The notes: generated from the sequence alone by a model not told the origin. 54,128 nt of DNA from an uncultured Eubacteriales bacterium (GCA_900315665.1 OMZX01000011.1:1-54128); one strand, 5' to 3'; shown: positions 9,201 through 17,960, counted from the first letter of the stretch. Translations and numbers: made by a program.

Positions 9201-10129
9201 TGATCCGGCAGCGTCAAGGCCTCTGCCAGCTTCCCGATATCCTTTTTCACGCTGTCACGGATGGCCTTAACCTCCTCCTTGCCATTCCGCTCACCCCGGA
9301 TCATCGCAAGCCTGTCGAACGAAACCGATGAGACTGCATTGGCAAAGGCCCGGAGCTCCGTCTGTTTCGTCAATGCCTCCACCTTCGCCATATCGGAAAC
9401 GATCATCGGGCGATACTCTTCGAGGTCCTGCGTGTCATCCATGATGGAAACTGCCTGCCGGAGCTTCGTGAGATCCCGTTCCGCGCGGACCTTGAAGCTG
9501 GAAAAGAGGGCATCCTCCCATTGCTTCGGGTCCTGCTCCGTAAGCAGACTATCCAGATATTCCGAGGGCCATGGACTTGCCTCGGCATAATCATAAACCT
9601 TGAGGATCAGGTCAGCGATGCCCCTGTCCTCCTTACCGCTTGCGAAGGCATCGATGAAGCGGATAAACTGCGGAGCTGCGTCCACATAATGGGCCTCGAG
9701 CATGTTCTCGATGACATCGCTCCGGAGGAGCTGAAGCTCGCCCTGGTCACCGATCCGGAAGGTCGGATCCATCTGAATGGAAGCATAGTTCTCCATGATG
9801 ATTCGCTTACAGAAGGAGTGAATCGTCGAGATGGAGGCGTTCTGGAGGCTGCCGGCCTGCCGGATGAGCTTTTCGTTACGCGGGTTCTTCGCAATCGCAC
9901 TGTCGAGAGCGCTCTTGATACGCTGGCGCATTTCCTCGGCTGCTGCATCGGTGAAGGTCATGACGACCATTCGGTCGAGTGTTGCCGGGTCATCCGGATC
10001 CTGGATGCGGGAAAGGATATACTCGACGAGTACGGCGGTCTTGCCGGAGCCGGCTGCCGCTGCCACGAGGAGGTTGCCCTCACGATGCTGTATTACCTTT
10101 TTCTGATCTTCTGTCCATTGCATTGACAT
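6272..10129 (-). CDS. addA: ATP-dependent helicase/nuclease subunit A
   Basis: 1285 residues. AddA is the UvrD-like helicase and 3'-strand nuclease of AddAB, which resects double-strand DNA ends for RecA. Visible motifs: Walker A AAAGSGKTAV near residue 25, ISTIHSFCKRI, LVDEYQDSN near 405, SMIELSKNFRS, DLVRIMSIHKSKGLQFPVVF, LLYVAMTRAEDKL, and a C-terminal PD-(D/E)xK nuclease with GIIDAFILDDDGITLVDYKSDH. The start at 10129 (MSMQW) has GAGGAAC upstream; the longer frame adds 19 unlikely residues. It follows addB on the same strand; a 120-bp palindromic element separates them. Length is normal for the family. Confidence 0.97.
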   Translation of the reverse strand: MSMQWTEDQKKVIQHREGNLLVAAAAGSGKTAVLVEYILSRIQDPDDPATLDRMVVMTFTDAAAEEMRQRIKSALDSAIAKNPRNEKLIRQAGSLQNASISTIHSFCKRIIMENYASIQMDPTFRIGDQGELQLLRSDVIENMLEAHYVDAAPQFIRFIDAFASGKEDRGIADLILKVYDYAEASPWPSEYLDSLLTEQDPKQWEDALFSSFKVRAERDLTKLRQAVSIMDDTQDLEEYRPMIVSDMAKVEALTKQTELRAFANAVSSVSFDRLAMIRGERNGKEEVKAIRDSVKKDIGKLAEALTLPDQETEEAAEQAIREKMTVLVGLVREFSDAYQEEKENRHILDFSDLEHRALEILYTGEGGDRHPSDIADSLARNLQEILVDEYQDSNYVQEALIDAISAERFGRPDVFLVGDVKQSIYSFRQARPDLFLAKYSENMVDAAEDGDIPKSAATNAELQEKARPRYSMIELSKNFRSRQEVLTSVNDVFFKIMKKEVGGIDYTEKTALHLGRVVEEDGGIGRKYQTELHIIEVKEDVSRELFDGQRMDKVEAEAAMVGQRIRQLRKEGYHYRDIVILMRAPGGSADTYVETLAGMQIPAYYVSSQGYFDATEVSTVLSLLSVIDNPLQDIPLAAVMRSPIYGFTDEELAEIVAVRGTLQPVAEAETISDEQLTEDVEAATDMYAEDDVVRDSLDHSAEEGSEKENKKSVKDGGASELPEALQKKLFDFYQSLQSFREREYYLSVHELLYRIYDETGYYNYVSAMPGGQRRRANLDALIDSALQFESTSYRGLSDYIRYIEKLRKYDADQGEASIYSDQDDLVRIMSIHKSKGLQFPVVFLSGMDKQFNEMDLKKNVLLDQQYGIAFDDIDTETHVRIPTIKRTAVKEKLLTDLLGEEERLLYVAMTRAEDKLILTAAVNKMDNVMKDIDAAGECDPTTIRGAQTMLDWIFMAEGQKLMATGTDAAAVPIYMYTKDLHAIAEEELEVGRENEARFMTLLHDIDTADLTAPDAQYLDERLRYRYPHETATKLFPKHSVSELKEEEIEKFEVSEAEAGREHWNRLDDGSLGKSPAGKTERKADRAPAAGITILADHSDSLNPEGNPLVDDIPKENIGEKHYTEKAGANVGDAYHHAFEKYDYTKDVSQLSEIIPKEEYELIKPSRFEAFLRTDLAEEFKRAQVENKLYREQHFMKEVPNNYLFPDSDCTEPVLLQGIIDAFILDDDGITLVDYKSDHVHDPATLVGRYQKQLDLYADALEKMTGKPIKRKLIYSIILEQVISLK

Positions 10130-10153
10130 ATTCGTTCCTCTATTCTTTGGCTC

Positions 10154-10273
10154 GGGCGGGTGCCTGCAATCCGGGCCGAAGGCCATCGGAGGGGCACCCT
10201 AGCTCACGCTCGAAGGTCTAATCGCTATCCAGCCACGCCGAACTGGGCCGGCCCGGATTGCAGGCACCCGCCC
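10154..10273. repeat. Long-stem palindromic element between addB and addA
   Basis: Perfect 24-bp arms at 10154-10177 and 10250-10273 (GGGCGGGTGCCTGCAATCCG... and complement) around a 72-nt loop, with an AGGGGCACCCT mini-hairpin inside. It fills almost the whole addB-addA gap. A stem like this in the transcript could attenuate addA or protect the upstream message; it may equally be a small non-autonomous insertion. No target duplication is obvious. Confidence 0.9.
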
Positions 10274-10279
10274 TATTTT

Positions 10280-13200
10280 TCATTTATCTTCATGACCTGA
10301 TTGGTCATTTCCAGTGTCTTCTTGCATCTTCTGAAAGATATCGGCTTGATTTAGGTCTGTTGAGGGGCGGTAGCGGTAGCCGTCCAGGGTGCCGTCGAAG
10401 GAGCAGATGCTGTGGTACGGGCAATAGGTGCAGGCGAGAGTGTGGTCGCCGGTTTCGATTGGTGATACGGTGATGTCACCTTCGCGGATGCGGTCGCCGA
10501 AGTCACGGATTTTCTTGTCTGCGTAGTTTGTCAGCATCCGGAACTGTTCGGTCGATGCGACATCTGCGCCTTTTTTGCATTTGAAGCCGTTTTTTCCGAC
10601 GGAAACCGGTAGGATGTCAGAAGACTTCAGAAAATCATGATCCATCAGCTTAAGGATATTGCCATCGCTGTTCATGAGTCCGCTTGGCTTCAGCGCCACG
10701 AGTCTGTCCCGTCCATATTCTGTTTCCGTTTTCGTTTCGTCAAACAGTAGCACCGGGTCATCGATGTGATAGTAAAACATCGCTGCCGGCACGATCTCTT
10801 TTCCATGATGTTTGTTTGCCATATCCCGCATCACGGACTCGAGATAAATTGCCAGCTGGAGCTGTACACCGTCATAGATCTTTCCTGCATCATAAACTGT
10901 AGAGCTTCCGGTCTTATAGTCGATAATACGGACATAAACCTTATCCTTCTCCTCTAGAAGATCCACGCGGTCGATTCTTCCGTTAAGCCGGATGCCATCC
11001 CGCACCATCGTGAATTCCTTCTCGAGCTCTGCCACATGGAAATCCCCTCGCCGCAACTGTTCCGCAAGCACCTGCGCTGTCACGCCGGTGATTCTGCGAA
11101 GTCGGTGCATGAGATACAGATTCCGCCCGGATTCGGACATCATGCCATGCTGGTAATTGTCAGAAACCTCTTCGACCGCACCGTCGATCAACTGTCCGAG
11201 CTTCTCCTCCGGATAGTCGCTGATGGAAGCCTTGTCCTCGGATACGGTACGAAAGATATGCTCGAGCGCCGCGTGGTACAGATTTCCGATATCATACGCC
11301 TGCACCTCGTAGGTCTCCCGCTCCTGAAGTCCGAGTCCGTACTGTAGAAAATAGCGGTATGGGCACAACCCGAAAGTTTCCATCCTGGTGATACTTCCGG
11401 ACAGCACTTCGCCGTACAGCTTTCTGGCAGTGGCCTTCGAAAGCTTCGTCTCTGTATAATGTTCCCTTGCGGCACGAAGGAGGCTCTCCGTTTCCTTTTT
11501 TGTCTCTGGATTTTTGAGAAGGAGTGCAATGGCTTTTCCGAAATTTTCAAGGTCAAGACTCTGCCTGCTGCGCCCTTCATGGATGTCTGAAAGTCCCTCA
11601 GCTGTATAGCGGAGAAGCTCCCTCTCGGTATAGATTTCCGCGTCGCCGGTATGAAAGCGCGTCACTTTAAGATCCGCGAACATGTTTTCGATGTCCTTAA
11701 GGACGCCAGACGGCTTCAGCCCTTTGCCATCGCGGCCCTTCACCGGGAAACTTAAGTAAAGCTTGCCGGATGCGTTGAGAAGTGCCATATAGATATAGAA
11801 ACGCTGTTCCAGTGCGTTCTCTGTTCGGTCCGGCGCCACTTCGAGTGACAGCTTCTCTGTGAAAAGCGCCCTGTCACGGTCTGTGAGAAGTTTGTCATCG
11901 GCCTCGGCCTTCGGCACCTGATCTGCGGTAAGCCCGGCGATAAAGAAGCGCTTCGGGCTGTCGAAACGGGACCGCGTGAGGTCGCCGATCTCGACCTGAT
12001 CGAGCGTGGCCGGGATGACACGGACGGACTCCTCGGAGAGGCCGGCATCTAGGATATCCCGGAATTCGGTACGGGAAACCGCACTATCTCCGAGGAGCTC
12101 TTCGCATTTGTCTAGGACATCATCGATCGTGTCGAGTCCGCGGGCAAGAATCTCTGCACGGTTCTGATCGCCGTGCGCACGGATATCTTCCGAGAGCTTC
12201 TCGACTGCCGCGCGGGCATCGAGTGTCGCAAGAAGCGCACGAAGTCCCGCAACCCGTGTTTGCACCGGGCAGCTCCGCTCCTTCGTGTCATCGTAAAGCT
12301 GTAGTAGGGGCGCGATATATTTCTGCCGGATTACTTCCAGCTGCTGAAGTTTTGGATCGACCTGCTTCTCGTCTGTGTCTTTTTTACCCGGTTCTGTAGA
12401 AGGAAGCGCCGCCCAAGGCGTGCTGAAGCGCTTATAGCCACGTATGCCGGTCTTTCGAAGGTAGTTGTCGAGAAGGTCGATCTCGCCGGCTTCCTCTTCA
12501 GTTCTTGGCAACGCGCGAAGGTAACGGATCACGCTGTCAAAGGTAAAGCCTCTATCCACAGCCTCAAGTGCCGCACGCATCACCTCCGCATAGGGCGAGT
12601 CCATGAGTCTTACCGGATTATCGAAGAAATAGGGAATCTGCGCATCGGAAAAAATCTTATAAATGATGTCCCGGTAGTTCTCCGGATTGGTCAGGATGAT
12701 GCCAATGTCTCGATACCGGAGCTGATCCTCGCGAACGGCTCTCTCGATCTCACTCGCAATGAATGATACCTCCTGCCGGAGATCACGTGCTTCATGGATT
12801 TCGATTGCACCGCCGGTCGAGGTTCTGTCCTCCTCCGGAATTACATGATACCGGTAGATATGCTTCTCGATGACCTCCATCGCCGGGGCTTCCCGGAACC
12901 GAGGCAGCGATGCCACTCTTTCATTTCGTCTCTCGCCTGTGATGGAATCGTAGGTGTTTAAGTCGACATCCGGCAGAAGCTCCACCTTCTGCTCCTTCGC
13001 AAGCTTTGTCAACTGTTCCACGGTCTGGTGCGATAGATAGAACAGATTTTCAACACCCGCATGTTGATGGAGCATCGGCTGCTCATCCGAAGAAATGTCA
13101 AGTGTAATCATTGTTCGATCAGCCTTCGGGAGAATCTCACGGAGGATCCGGAGCTGCACCGGAGTAAAGCCGGTAAAGCCATCGAATGCAACGACAGCGC

Positions 13201-13792
13201 CGTCGAGAAGGTGTGAATCCGGGAGATGCTGTTCCAATGCGTCGAGGACCTCCTCCTTTGTATGGTAGCCATGCTCGACCATATATTCGCGGAAGGCCTC
13301 ATAGAGAATCGCCATATCATGAAACTTCGCGCGGGTATAGTCAGAGTCCGCCGCCTCGGCTGCGAGGTCAAGATGCTCCGGCATGATGCTGTACTGATAG
13401 AATTCGGAAATCTGCGACTTCAGAATGTCGAGAAAACCCGGGCTCGAGAGCTGACGCTTATAGAGAATGAGGTTTTTCTTCACCTTCTCTGCGACGGCAC
13501 GAAGAACCATGACCTTACCCATATCGTCCATGATCGTCATTTTCGGAAGACTAAGCTCTTCGAAGACGCGATACGCAAGCCGGTCAAAGGAAAGCACATC
13601 AATATTCAGGATGCCCTTTCCCTGGTTCGCCGGATGCGACACGATCTTCTGCTGTGTCGAAAGGTTCTCCTGCTCCGGCACGATCAGAAACCAGTTCTTC
13701 TTAAAATCCTTCGGTGCATTTGTAAGAAAATATCTATGCACATATTCTGTTTTCCCGCTGCCTGCTGTCCCGCAAATAAACTGAAGTGACAT
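10280..13792 (-). CDS. addB: ATP-dependent helicase/nuclease subunit B
   Basis: 1170 residues, partner of AddA. Starts MSLQFICGTAGSGKTEYV with an intact Walker A at about residues 8-15. The helicase-like core is degenerate as is usual for AddB. The C-terminal nuclease carries the iron-sulfur staple: a first Cys in FGLCPYRYFLQYGLG near residue 830 and the trio CTYCPYHSIC near 1120. The nuclease signature RIDRVDLLEE followed by VRIIDYKTGS is present. The start was set at 13792, where GGAGGAG lies 8 nt upstream. First gene of the addB-addA unit. Confidence 0.97.
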   Translation of the reverse strand: MSLQFICGTAGSGKTEYVHRYFLTNAPKDFKKNWFLIVPEQENLSTQQKIVSHPANQGKGILNIDVLSFDRLAYRVFEELSLPKMTIMDDMGKVMVLRAVAEKVKKNLILYKRQLSSPGFLDILKSQISEFYQYSIMPEHLDLAAEAADSDYTRAKFHDMAILYEAFREYMVEHGYHTKEEVLDALEQHLPDSHLLDGAVVAFDGFTGFTPVQLRILREILPKADRTMITLDISSDEQPMLHQHAGVENLFYLSHQTVEQLTKLAKEQKVELLPDVDLNTYDSITGERRNERVASLPRFREAPAMEVIEKHIYRYHVIPEEDRTSTGGAIEIHEARDLRQEVSFIASEIERAVREDQLRYRDIGIILTNPENYRDIIYKIFSDAQIPYFFDNPVRLMDSPYAEVMRAALEAVDRGFTFDSVIRYLRALPRTEEEAGEIDLLDNYLRKTGIRGYKRFSTPWAALPSTEPGKKDTDEKQVDPKLQQLEVIRQKYIAPLLQLYDDTKERSCPVQTRVAGLRALLATLDARAAVEKLSEDIRAHGDQNRAEILARGLDTIDDVLDKCEELLGDSAVSRTEFRDILDAGLSEESVRVIPATLDQVEIGDLTRSRFDSPKRFFIAGLTADQVPKAEADDKLLTDRDRALFTEKLSLEVAPDRTENALEQRFYIYMALLNASGKLYLSFPVKGRDGKGLKPSGVLKDIENMFADLKVTRFHTGDAEIYTERELLRYTAEGLSDIHEGRSRQSLDLENFGKAIALLLKNPETKKETESLLRAAREHYTETKLSKATARKLYGEVLSGSITRMETFGLCPYRYFLQYGLGLQERETYEVQAYDIGNLYHAALEHIFRTVSEDKASISDYPEEKLGQLIDGAVEEVSDNYQHGMMSESGRNLYLMHRLRRITGVTAQVLAEQLRRGDFHVAELEKEFTMVRDGIRLNGRIDRVDLLEEKDKVYVRIIDYKTGSSTVYDAGKIYDGVQLQLAIYLESVMRDMANKHHGKEIVPAAMFYYHIDDPVLLFDETKTETEYGRDRLVALKPSGLMNSDGNILKLMDHDFLKSSDILPVSVGKNGFKCKKGADVASTEQFRMLTNYADKKIRDFGDRIREGDITVSPIETGDHTLACTYCPYHSICSFDGTLDGYRYRPSTDLNQADIFQKMQEDTGNDQSGHEDK

Positions 13793-13837
13793 CGCCCTGC
13801 TCCTCCTCAACGCCTACATCGTTTTACTGATACAGAC

Positions 13838-13846
13838 ATTATAACA
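13838..13846 (-). promoter_or_regulatory. Extended -10 promoter for addB
   Basis: On the minus strand TGTTATAAT fits an extended -10 (TGnTATAAT), 46 bp before the addB start. The -35 region is only a T run, so the extended element probably carries recognition. Confidence 0.5.
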
Positions 13847-13883
13847 GGAATGCACCTACAAAAAAATGAACATGCGGTTGAAA

Positions 13884-13913
13884 AACGCGAGGGTGGATTT
13901 CCACCCTCGCGTT
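13884..13913 (-). terminator. Intrinsic terminator of metY
   Basis: Perfect 13-bp stem AACGCGAGGGTGG/CCACCCTCGCGTT with a 4-nt loop, followed on the minus strand by TTTT. It lies 20 bp after the metY stop. Confidence 0.85.
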
Positions 13914-13932
13914 GCGAGAAGCCACTATCTTG

Positions 13933-15167
13933 TTATTCGTTATACACTGCTTTGAACGCCTGGTCGAGGTCTTCGATGATGTCAGCAGCGTTTTCAATGC
14001 CGATGGACAACCGGACGGTGTTCGGGCGGATGCCCTGGTCGAGAAGCTCCTGCTGGTTGCACTCGGAGTGCGTCGTCGAAGCAGGGTGAATCGCGAGGGA
14101 TTTCACGTCGGCAACATTGGCAAGAAGGGAGAAGAGCTCGAGCTGATCGATGAAATCCTTAGCTTTCCGCTCGTCACCATCGATGTCAAAGGTAAAGATC
14201 GAGCCGCCGCCCTGTGGATAATATTTCTCGTAGAGCCGCTTCTGCTCCGGTCCACATGACGCTCGACGCGGAGCAGCAGTGTCTCTGTGCCCTGGAGGAG
14301 CAGGAATGCATTAAACGGGGAGATCGTCGCACCTTCGTCACGGAGAATGATTGCCCGGAGATAGGTCGCAAGTGCAGCCGGTGCGGTATCAACCGCGAAG
14401 TTCACACCGTGATAGGATTCGTTCGGGGTCGCGAGCCATGGCCATTTATCCGGCTGATTCCAGTTGAAGTTACCGCCGTCCACGATGACACCGCCGAGTG
14501 TCGTGCCATGACCGCCGATGAACTTCGTCGCGGAATGCACCACGATGTTTGCGCCGTACTCGATCGGCCGAAGCTTCGCCGGCGTTGCAAACGTGTTATC
14601 GATGATCAGCGGCAGGTCATGCTTCTTCGCGATCTCTGCCCACTTCTCGAGATCCAGCACCTCGCCATTCGGGTTGCCGAGCGTCTCTGCGTAGAGTGCC
14701 TTCGTGTTCGGCTGAATAGCCGCTTCGATTTCCTCATACTTGTACGGATCAACGAAGCTTGTCTTCACACCGAATTCCGGGAAGGTATGTGCAAGGAAGT
14801 TGTAGGTGCCGCCATAGATATTCTTCGCGGAAACGATATGATCACCGGCATGTGCCACTGCCTTAAAGGCATACGTCACGGCGGCTGCCCCGGAGCCTAC
14901 TGCCAGAGCCGCTACACCACTTTCGAGGGCTGCGATCCGCTGCTCGAACACACCCTCGGTCGGGTTTGTCAGACGGCCATAAATGTTTCCGGCGTCCTTC
15001 AGCCCGAATCTCGCCTCGGCATGATCAGAATTATTGAACACAAAGGAGGTTGTCTGGTAGATCGGCACCGCTCTTGCTCCGGTCGCCGGGTCAGGCTTCT
15101 CCTGCCCTACATGAATTGCCAGTGTATCAAAAGAAAGCTTTCTATCCTCATAATGTGTCTTTGCCAT
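13933..15167 (-). pseudogene. metY: O-acetylhomoserine sulfhydrylase with internal deletion and frameshift
   Basis: PLP-dependent enzyme making homocysteine from O-acetylhomoserine and sulfide. The 5' part is clear: FDTLAIHVGQEKPDP, YQTTSFVFNNSDHAEARFGL, GSGAAAVTYAFKAVAHAGDH, and the PLP lysine in HSATKFIGGHGT. After LLLRVERHV (about 14250) the frame shifts. The family sequence resumes in another frame as PEQKRLYEKYYPQGGGSIFTF, then ELFSLLANVADVKSLAIHPA, ending AFKAVYNE at 13933. The roughly 25 residues normally between these parts are missing, so this is a deletion of about 75-80 bp that is not a multiple of three, not a single-base slip. The 354-residue product as read lacks the C-terminal domain. 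RBS GAGGAGG precedes the start. Confidence 0.9.
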
Positions 15168-15467
15168 GATCGTGTCCTCCTCTGTATCTTTTGTGATATG
15201 TATAATACTTGAATTTTTGATTTAGTTATAAGTTTAATCTATATCTGAAGCTGACAGAGAGAACCGTCCCCGGTGTCAACTTTGCTCTGCCTCGATTAAT
15301 CTGGTTATATAAATTTTTCAAAATCTGAATATTCCGGTACCATCAGGTGCCTGCTATAATCCGGGGCATAACTTCGAAGAGTCGAACAGGAAATACAATA
15401 GTCCGGCGCCACATATAAGCTTCCTGTTGCAGGCATTACCCGAAGGAAACAAAGGAGGGGAAACATC
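15168..15467. other. Divergent intergenic region, metY / ECF S gene
   Basis: Carries REP-like copy B at 15250-15278. At about 15350-15445 is an imperfect palindromic leader (GGTGCCTGC ... GCAGGCATTACC) that shares the words GGTGCCTGC and AATCCGGG with the arms of the addB-addA palindrome. It ends 25 bp before the S-component start. I checked it against THF, preQ1 and cobalamin riboswitch cores and none fits. Confidence 0.5.
15250..15278. repeat. REP-like motif, copy B (single arm)
   Basis: One arm reading GCTGACAGAGAGAACCGTCC then CCGGTGTCA, the complement of the arms at 245-273 and 33446-33472. It lies upstream of metY in the divergent spacer. Confidence 0.8.
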
Positions 15468-16052
15468 ATGAAAGAATCAAAAACATATAAGCTTGCGCTG
15501 ACAGCCCTTTTTGCGGCTCTGTCCTATGTTGTATTTACATTTTTACAGATTAAGATCCCGGTTGGCGGCGATGTGACGTCGATTCATCTCGGAAATGCTG
15601 TCGTCGTGCTCGGTGCGCTGGTGATCGGCGGGCCTTTAGGCGGTATTGCAGGCGCCATCGGTATGAGCATTGGCGATCTGCTCGATCCGGTTTATGCTCC
15701 GCTTGTGCCGAAGACGCTGTTCTGCAAATTCATGATTGGTATCATCACCGGCTTCGTCGCGCATAAGCTCGGACATATTTCGCAGTCAAACGATTCAACG
15801 CATGTGTTCCGCTTTGCTACGCTTGGTGCGATCGCAGGTCTTGTCTTCAACATCTTCGCAGATCCGATCATCGGCTATTGGTATAAGCTTCTCGTGCTTG
15901 GGAAGCCGGCTGCAGAGCTTAGTCTCACGATCAACTTCGTCGCAACAACCATCAACGCCGTTGTATCCGTGATCGTCTCCGTCGTTATCTACATGGCACT
16001 CCGCCCGGCCCTCAAGAAGGCAGGTTACTTCCAGGTACTTCGGACAGCTTAA
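15468..16052 (+). CDS. ECF transporter substrate-binding S component
   Basis: 194 residues with about six membrane segments, beginning KLALTALFAALSYVVFTFLQ. S components bind a vitamin or similar micronutrient and dock on the shared EcfT/EcfA module, which is not in this window. The family look (N-terminal ALxAALxxV motif, IHLGNAVVVLGALVIGGPLG, GAIGMSIGDLLDPVY) matches the riboflavin-type ECF S superfamily, but the substrate cannot be read from the sequence. Start has AAGGAGGGGAAACATC upstream. The possible leader hairpin just before it could regulate expression. Confidence 0.85.
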   Translation: MKESKTYKLALTALFAALSYVVFTFLQIKIPVGGDVTSIHLGNAVVVLGALVIGGPLGGIAGAIGMSIGDLLDPVYAPLVPKTLFCKFMIGIITGFVAHKLGHISQSNDSTHVFRFATLGAIAGLVFNIFADPIIGYWYKLLVLGKPAAELSLTINFVATTINAVVSVIVSVVIYMALRPALKKAGYFQVLRTA

Positions 16053-16119
16053 AGTAATTTTCGGCATAGAATTTCAAAGCTTTCTCCGAAATATATACCC
16101 CAAAAATTGACCTAAGTAA

Positions 16120-16164
16120 AAAGAGCATAGAATTTCGATCTTTTTTCGAAATTCTATGCTCTTT
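16120..16164. terminator. Bidirectional terminator
   Basis: Perfect 18-19 bp stem AAAGAGCATAGAATTTCG and its complement around a T-rich loop, between the convergent ECF S and ABC-F genes. Flanking A and T runs allow use in both directions. A shorter, partial copy of the stem (GGCATAGAATTTC) lies 60 bp upstream. Confidence 0.85.
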
Positions 16165-16165
16165 C

Positions 16166-17914
16166 TTATTCTTGGGTTGCCTTCAGTGCTTCGAGCTGCT
16201 CGGAGACGGTTTCCCAGTTTTCATAGAGATCTGAAAGCCGCGCATCATTCGCCTCATGCTCCTTGTGAAGCTCCATGAGCTTCCCGACGTCGGCTGCGAT
16301 GTCCGGATTCATGTACTCGTCATCGAGCTCGAGATTCCGCTTCTCAAGCTTCGCGATTTCCTGCTCGGTCGCGCTGAGATCGCGCGTCAGCTTCTGAAGA
16401 TTTTTCTTATACTCCTTCTGAAGCTCCCAGTCGGTCTTCTGGTCATCCTTTAATTCAGGGTTAGGAACGGCGGAAGTTCTTGGCTTTTCAGAGGTAAGGT
16501 TCTGATCTTCACCGGTACCGCCGGCCTTCCGGACATCCTCCTTCTTCTCGAGGTAGTAGTCGTAATTTCCAATGTAGTTATCGAAGCGGTTTGAGAAAAG
16601 CTCGAGGATGCGAGTCGCGGTCTTGTTGATGAAATATCGGTCGTGCGACACATAAAGCACCGTGCCTTCGTAGTTGTTGATGGCGTCCTCGAGTACCTCG
16701 CGTCCCTGGATATCAAGGTGGTTTGTCGGCTCATCGAGAATCAAGAAATTTGCGTTCGACAGCATCAGCTTTGCCAGCGACACGCGGCCCTGCTCGCCAC
16801 CGGATAGATCACCGATCCGCTTATACACATCATCCCCACGGAAAAGGAACGCAGCCAGCACGTTACGCACCTTTGTATCATTCAGATTCGGATAATCATC
16901 CTGAATCTCATCAAAAATCGTTTTCTCCATGTGAAGCACGGCATGCTCCTGATCATAGTAGCCGATTTCGACATTTGTGCCGAGGCGGAAAGAACCTGTA
17001 TCGGCCGGCTCCATTTCGTTCAGGATTTTTAGCAAGGTGGTTTTGCCGGTTCCATTGGCCCCGATCACCGCGATATGCTCTCCGCGCTTCACCTCGAAGG
17101 AGACATTGGAGAAAAGGAGCTTATCGTCAAAGGACTTACTGAGATCCTTCACGGACAGCACGTCGTTTCCGGACGTCACCGACGGCGTCAGCGCAAGCCG
17201 CATCTCGTTATCAATCTCCTCCGGCTTCTCGAGACGCTCGATTTTAGCCAGCTGCTTTTCCCGGGACTCCGCACGCTTGATCGACTTCTCGCGGTTAAAC
17301 TGTTTTAGCTTCGTGATGACCGCCTCCTGATGCGCGATCGTTTCCTGCTGATTTAAGTATGCCTTCAGCTCCGCATCCCGGATCTGCTTTTTCTTCACCG
17401 CGTACTCGGAATAATTTCCGGTGTACATGCGGGCCTTGCCATTATCGAGGTCGATGATCTTCGTCACGACATGATCAAGGAAATAACGGTCATGCGACAC
17501 GAGGAGCACTGCTCCGTCATAATGCTTGAGCACCTTCTCAAGCCATTGGATCGACTCGATGTCAAGATGGTTTGTCGGCTCATCGAGGATCAGGAGATCC
17601 GGCTTCGTGAGAAGGATCTCCTCGATTCGCTTCCGCGTCTTCTGACCGCCGGACAGCGTATCAAAATCCTTCACGCCCGACTCGATGTCCGCGTGCTGCT
17701 GCGCGAGATAGCCGATCTTTTTGTCCTTCGAGATCGCGACGATGCCGTCATCCGGCTCCTCCTCACCGAGGATACACTTGATGAGTGTCGTCTTGCCCGA
17801 CCCGTTAATGCCTACAATCGCGGCCTTCTCCTTATCCTCGAGATGAAACGTGACATCCTTGAGAATCGGCTTCCCGACGTAGGTCTTATTTAAATTTGCT
17901 ATATTTAATATCAT
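16166..17914 (-). CDS. ABC-F family ATPase with a shortened first domain
   Basis: 582 residues with two ABC cassettes. ABC-F proteins bind the ribosomal E site and relieve stalled or antibiotic-blocked translation. Domain 1: GINGSGKTT, LSGGQKTRK, LLILDEPTNHLD. A charged linker (REKSIKRAESREKQL) follows. Domain 2: GANGTGKTT, DLSGGEQGR, LILDEPTNHLD. A C-terminal coiled coil spans about 505-580. Unusual: after KIGYLAQQHADIESG the text jumps within five residues to TLSGGQKTR, so the roughly 80-residue helical subdomain of domain 1 is absent, in frame. Full-length relatives have about 640-660 residues. The residues after the signature (KRIEEILL in place of the usual VALGKLLL) also differ. It may be damaged or changed in function. 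Confidence 0.9.
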   Translation of the reverse strand: MILNIANLNKTYVGKPILKDVTFHLEDKEKAAIVGINGSGKTTLIKCILGEEEPDDGIVAISKDKKIGYLAQQHADIESGVKDFDTLSGGQKTRKRIEEILLTKPDLLILDEPTNHLDIESIQWLEKVLKHYDGAVLLVSHDRYFLDHVVTKIIDLDNGKARMYTGNYSEYAVKKKQIRDAELKAYLNQQETIAHQEAVITKLKQFNREKSIKRAESREKQLAKIERLEKPEEIDNEMRLALTPSVTSGNDVLSVKDLSKSFDDKLLFSNVSFEVKRGEHIAVIGANGTGKTTLLKILNEMEPADTGSFRLGTNVEIGYYDQEHAVLHMEKTIFDEIQDDYPNLNDTKVRNVLAAFLFRGDDVYKRIGDLSGGEQGRVSLAKLMLSNANFLILDEPTNHLDIQGREVLEDAINNYEGTVLYVSHDRYFINKTATRILELFSNRFDNYIGNYDYYLEKKEDVRKAGGTGEDQNLTSEKPRTSAVPNPELKDDQKTDWELQKEYKKNLQKLTRDLSATEQEIAKLEKRNLELDDEYMNPDIAADVGKLMELHKEHEANDARLSDLYENWETVSEQLEALKATQE

Positions 17915-17930
17915 GCCATTATCCTTAAAA

Positions 17931-17960
17931 AAACGGGCTGTGAAAATTTACAGTCCGTTT
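17931..17960 (-). terminator. Intrinsic terminator of the Doc operon
   Basis: 11-bp stem AAACGGACTGT/ACAGCCCGTTT (one G-T pair) followed on the minus strand by seven T. It ends the antitoxin-doc unit 24 bp after doc and sits just before the ABC-F start. Confidence 0.8.

Noticed and set aside
14214..15212. 332-codon plus-strand frame over metY
   Set aside because: It is the shadow of the metY reading, which carries the PLP site.
15345..15460. Vitamin riboswitch upstream of the ECF S gene
   Set aside because: None of the THF, preQ1, cobalamin or ZTP core motifs fits the sequence.
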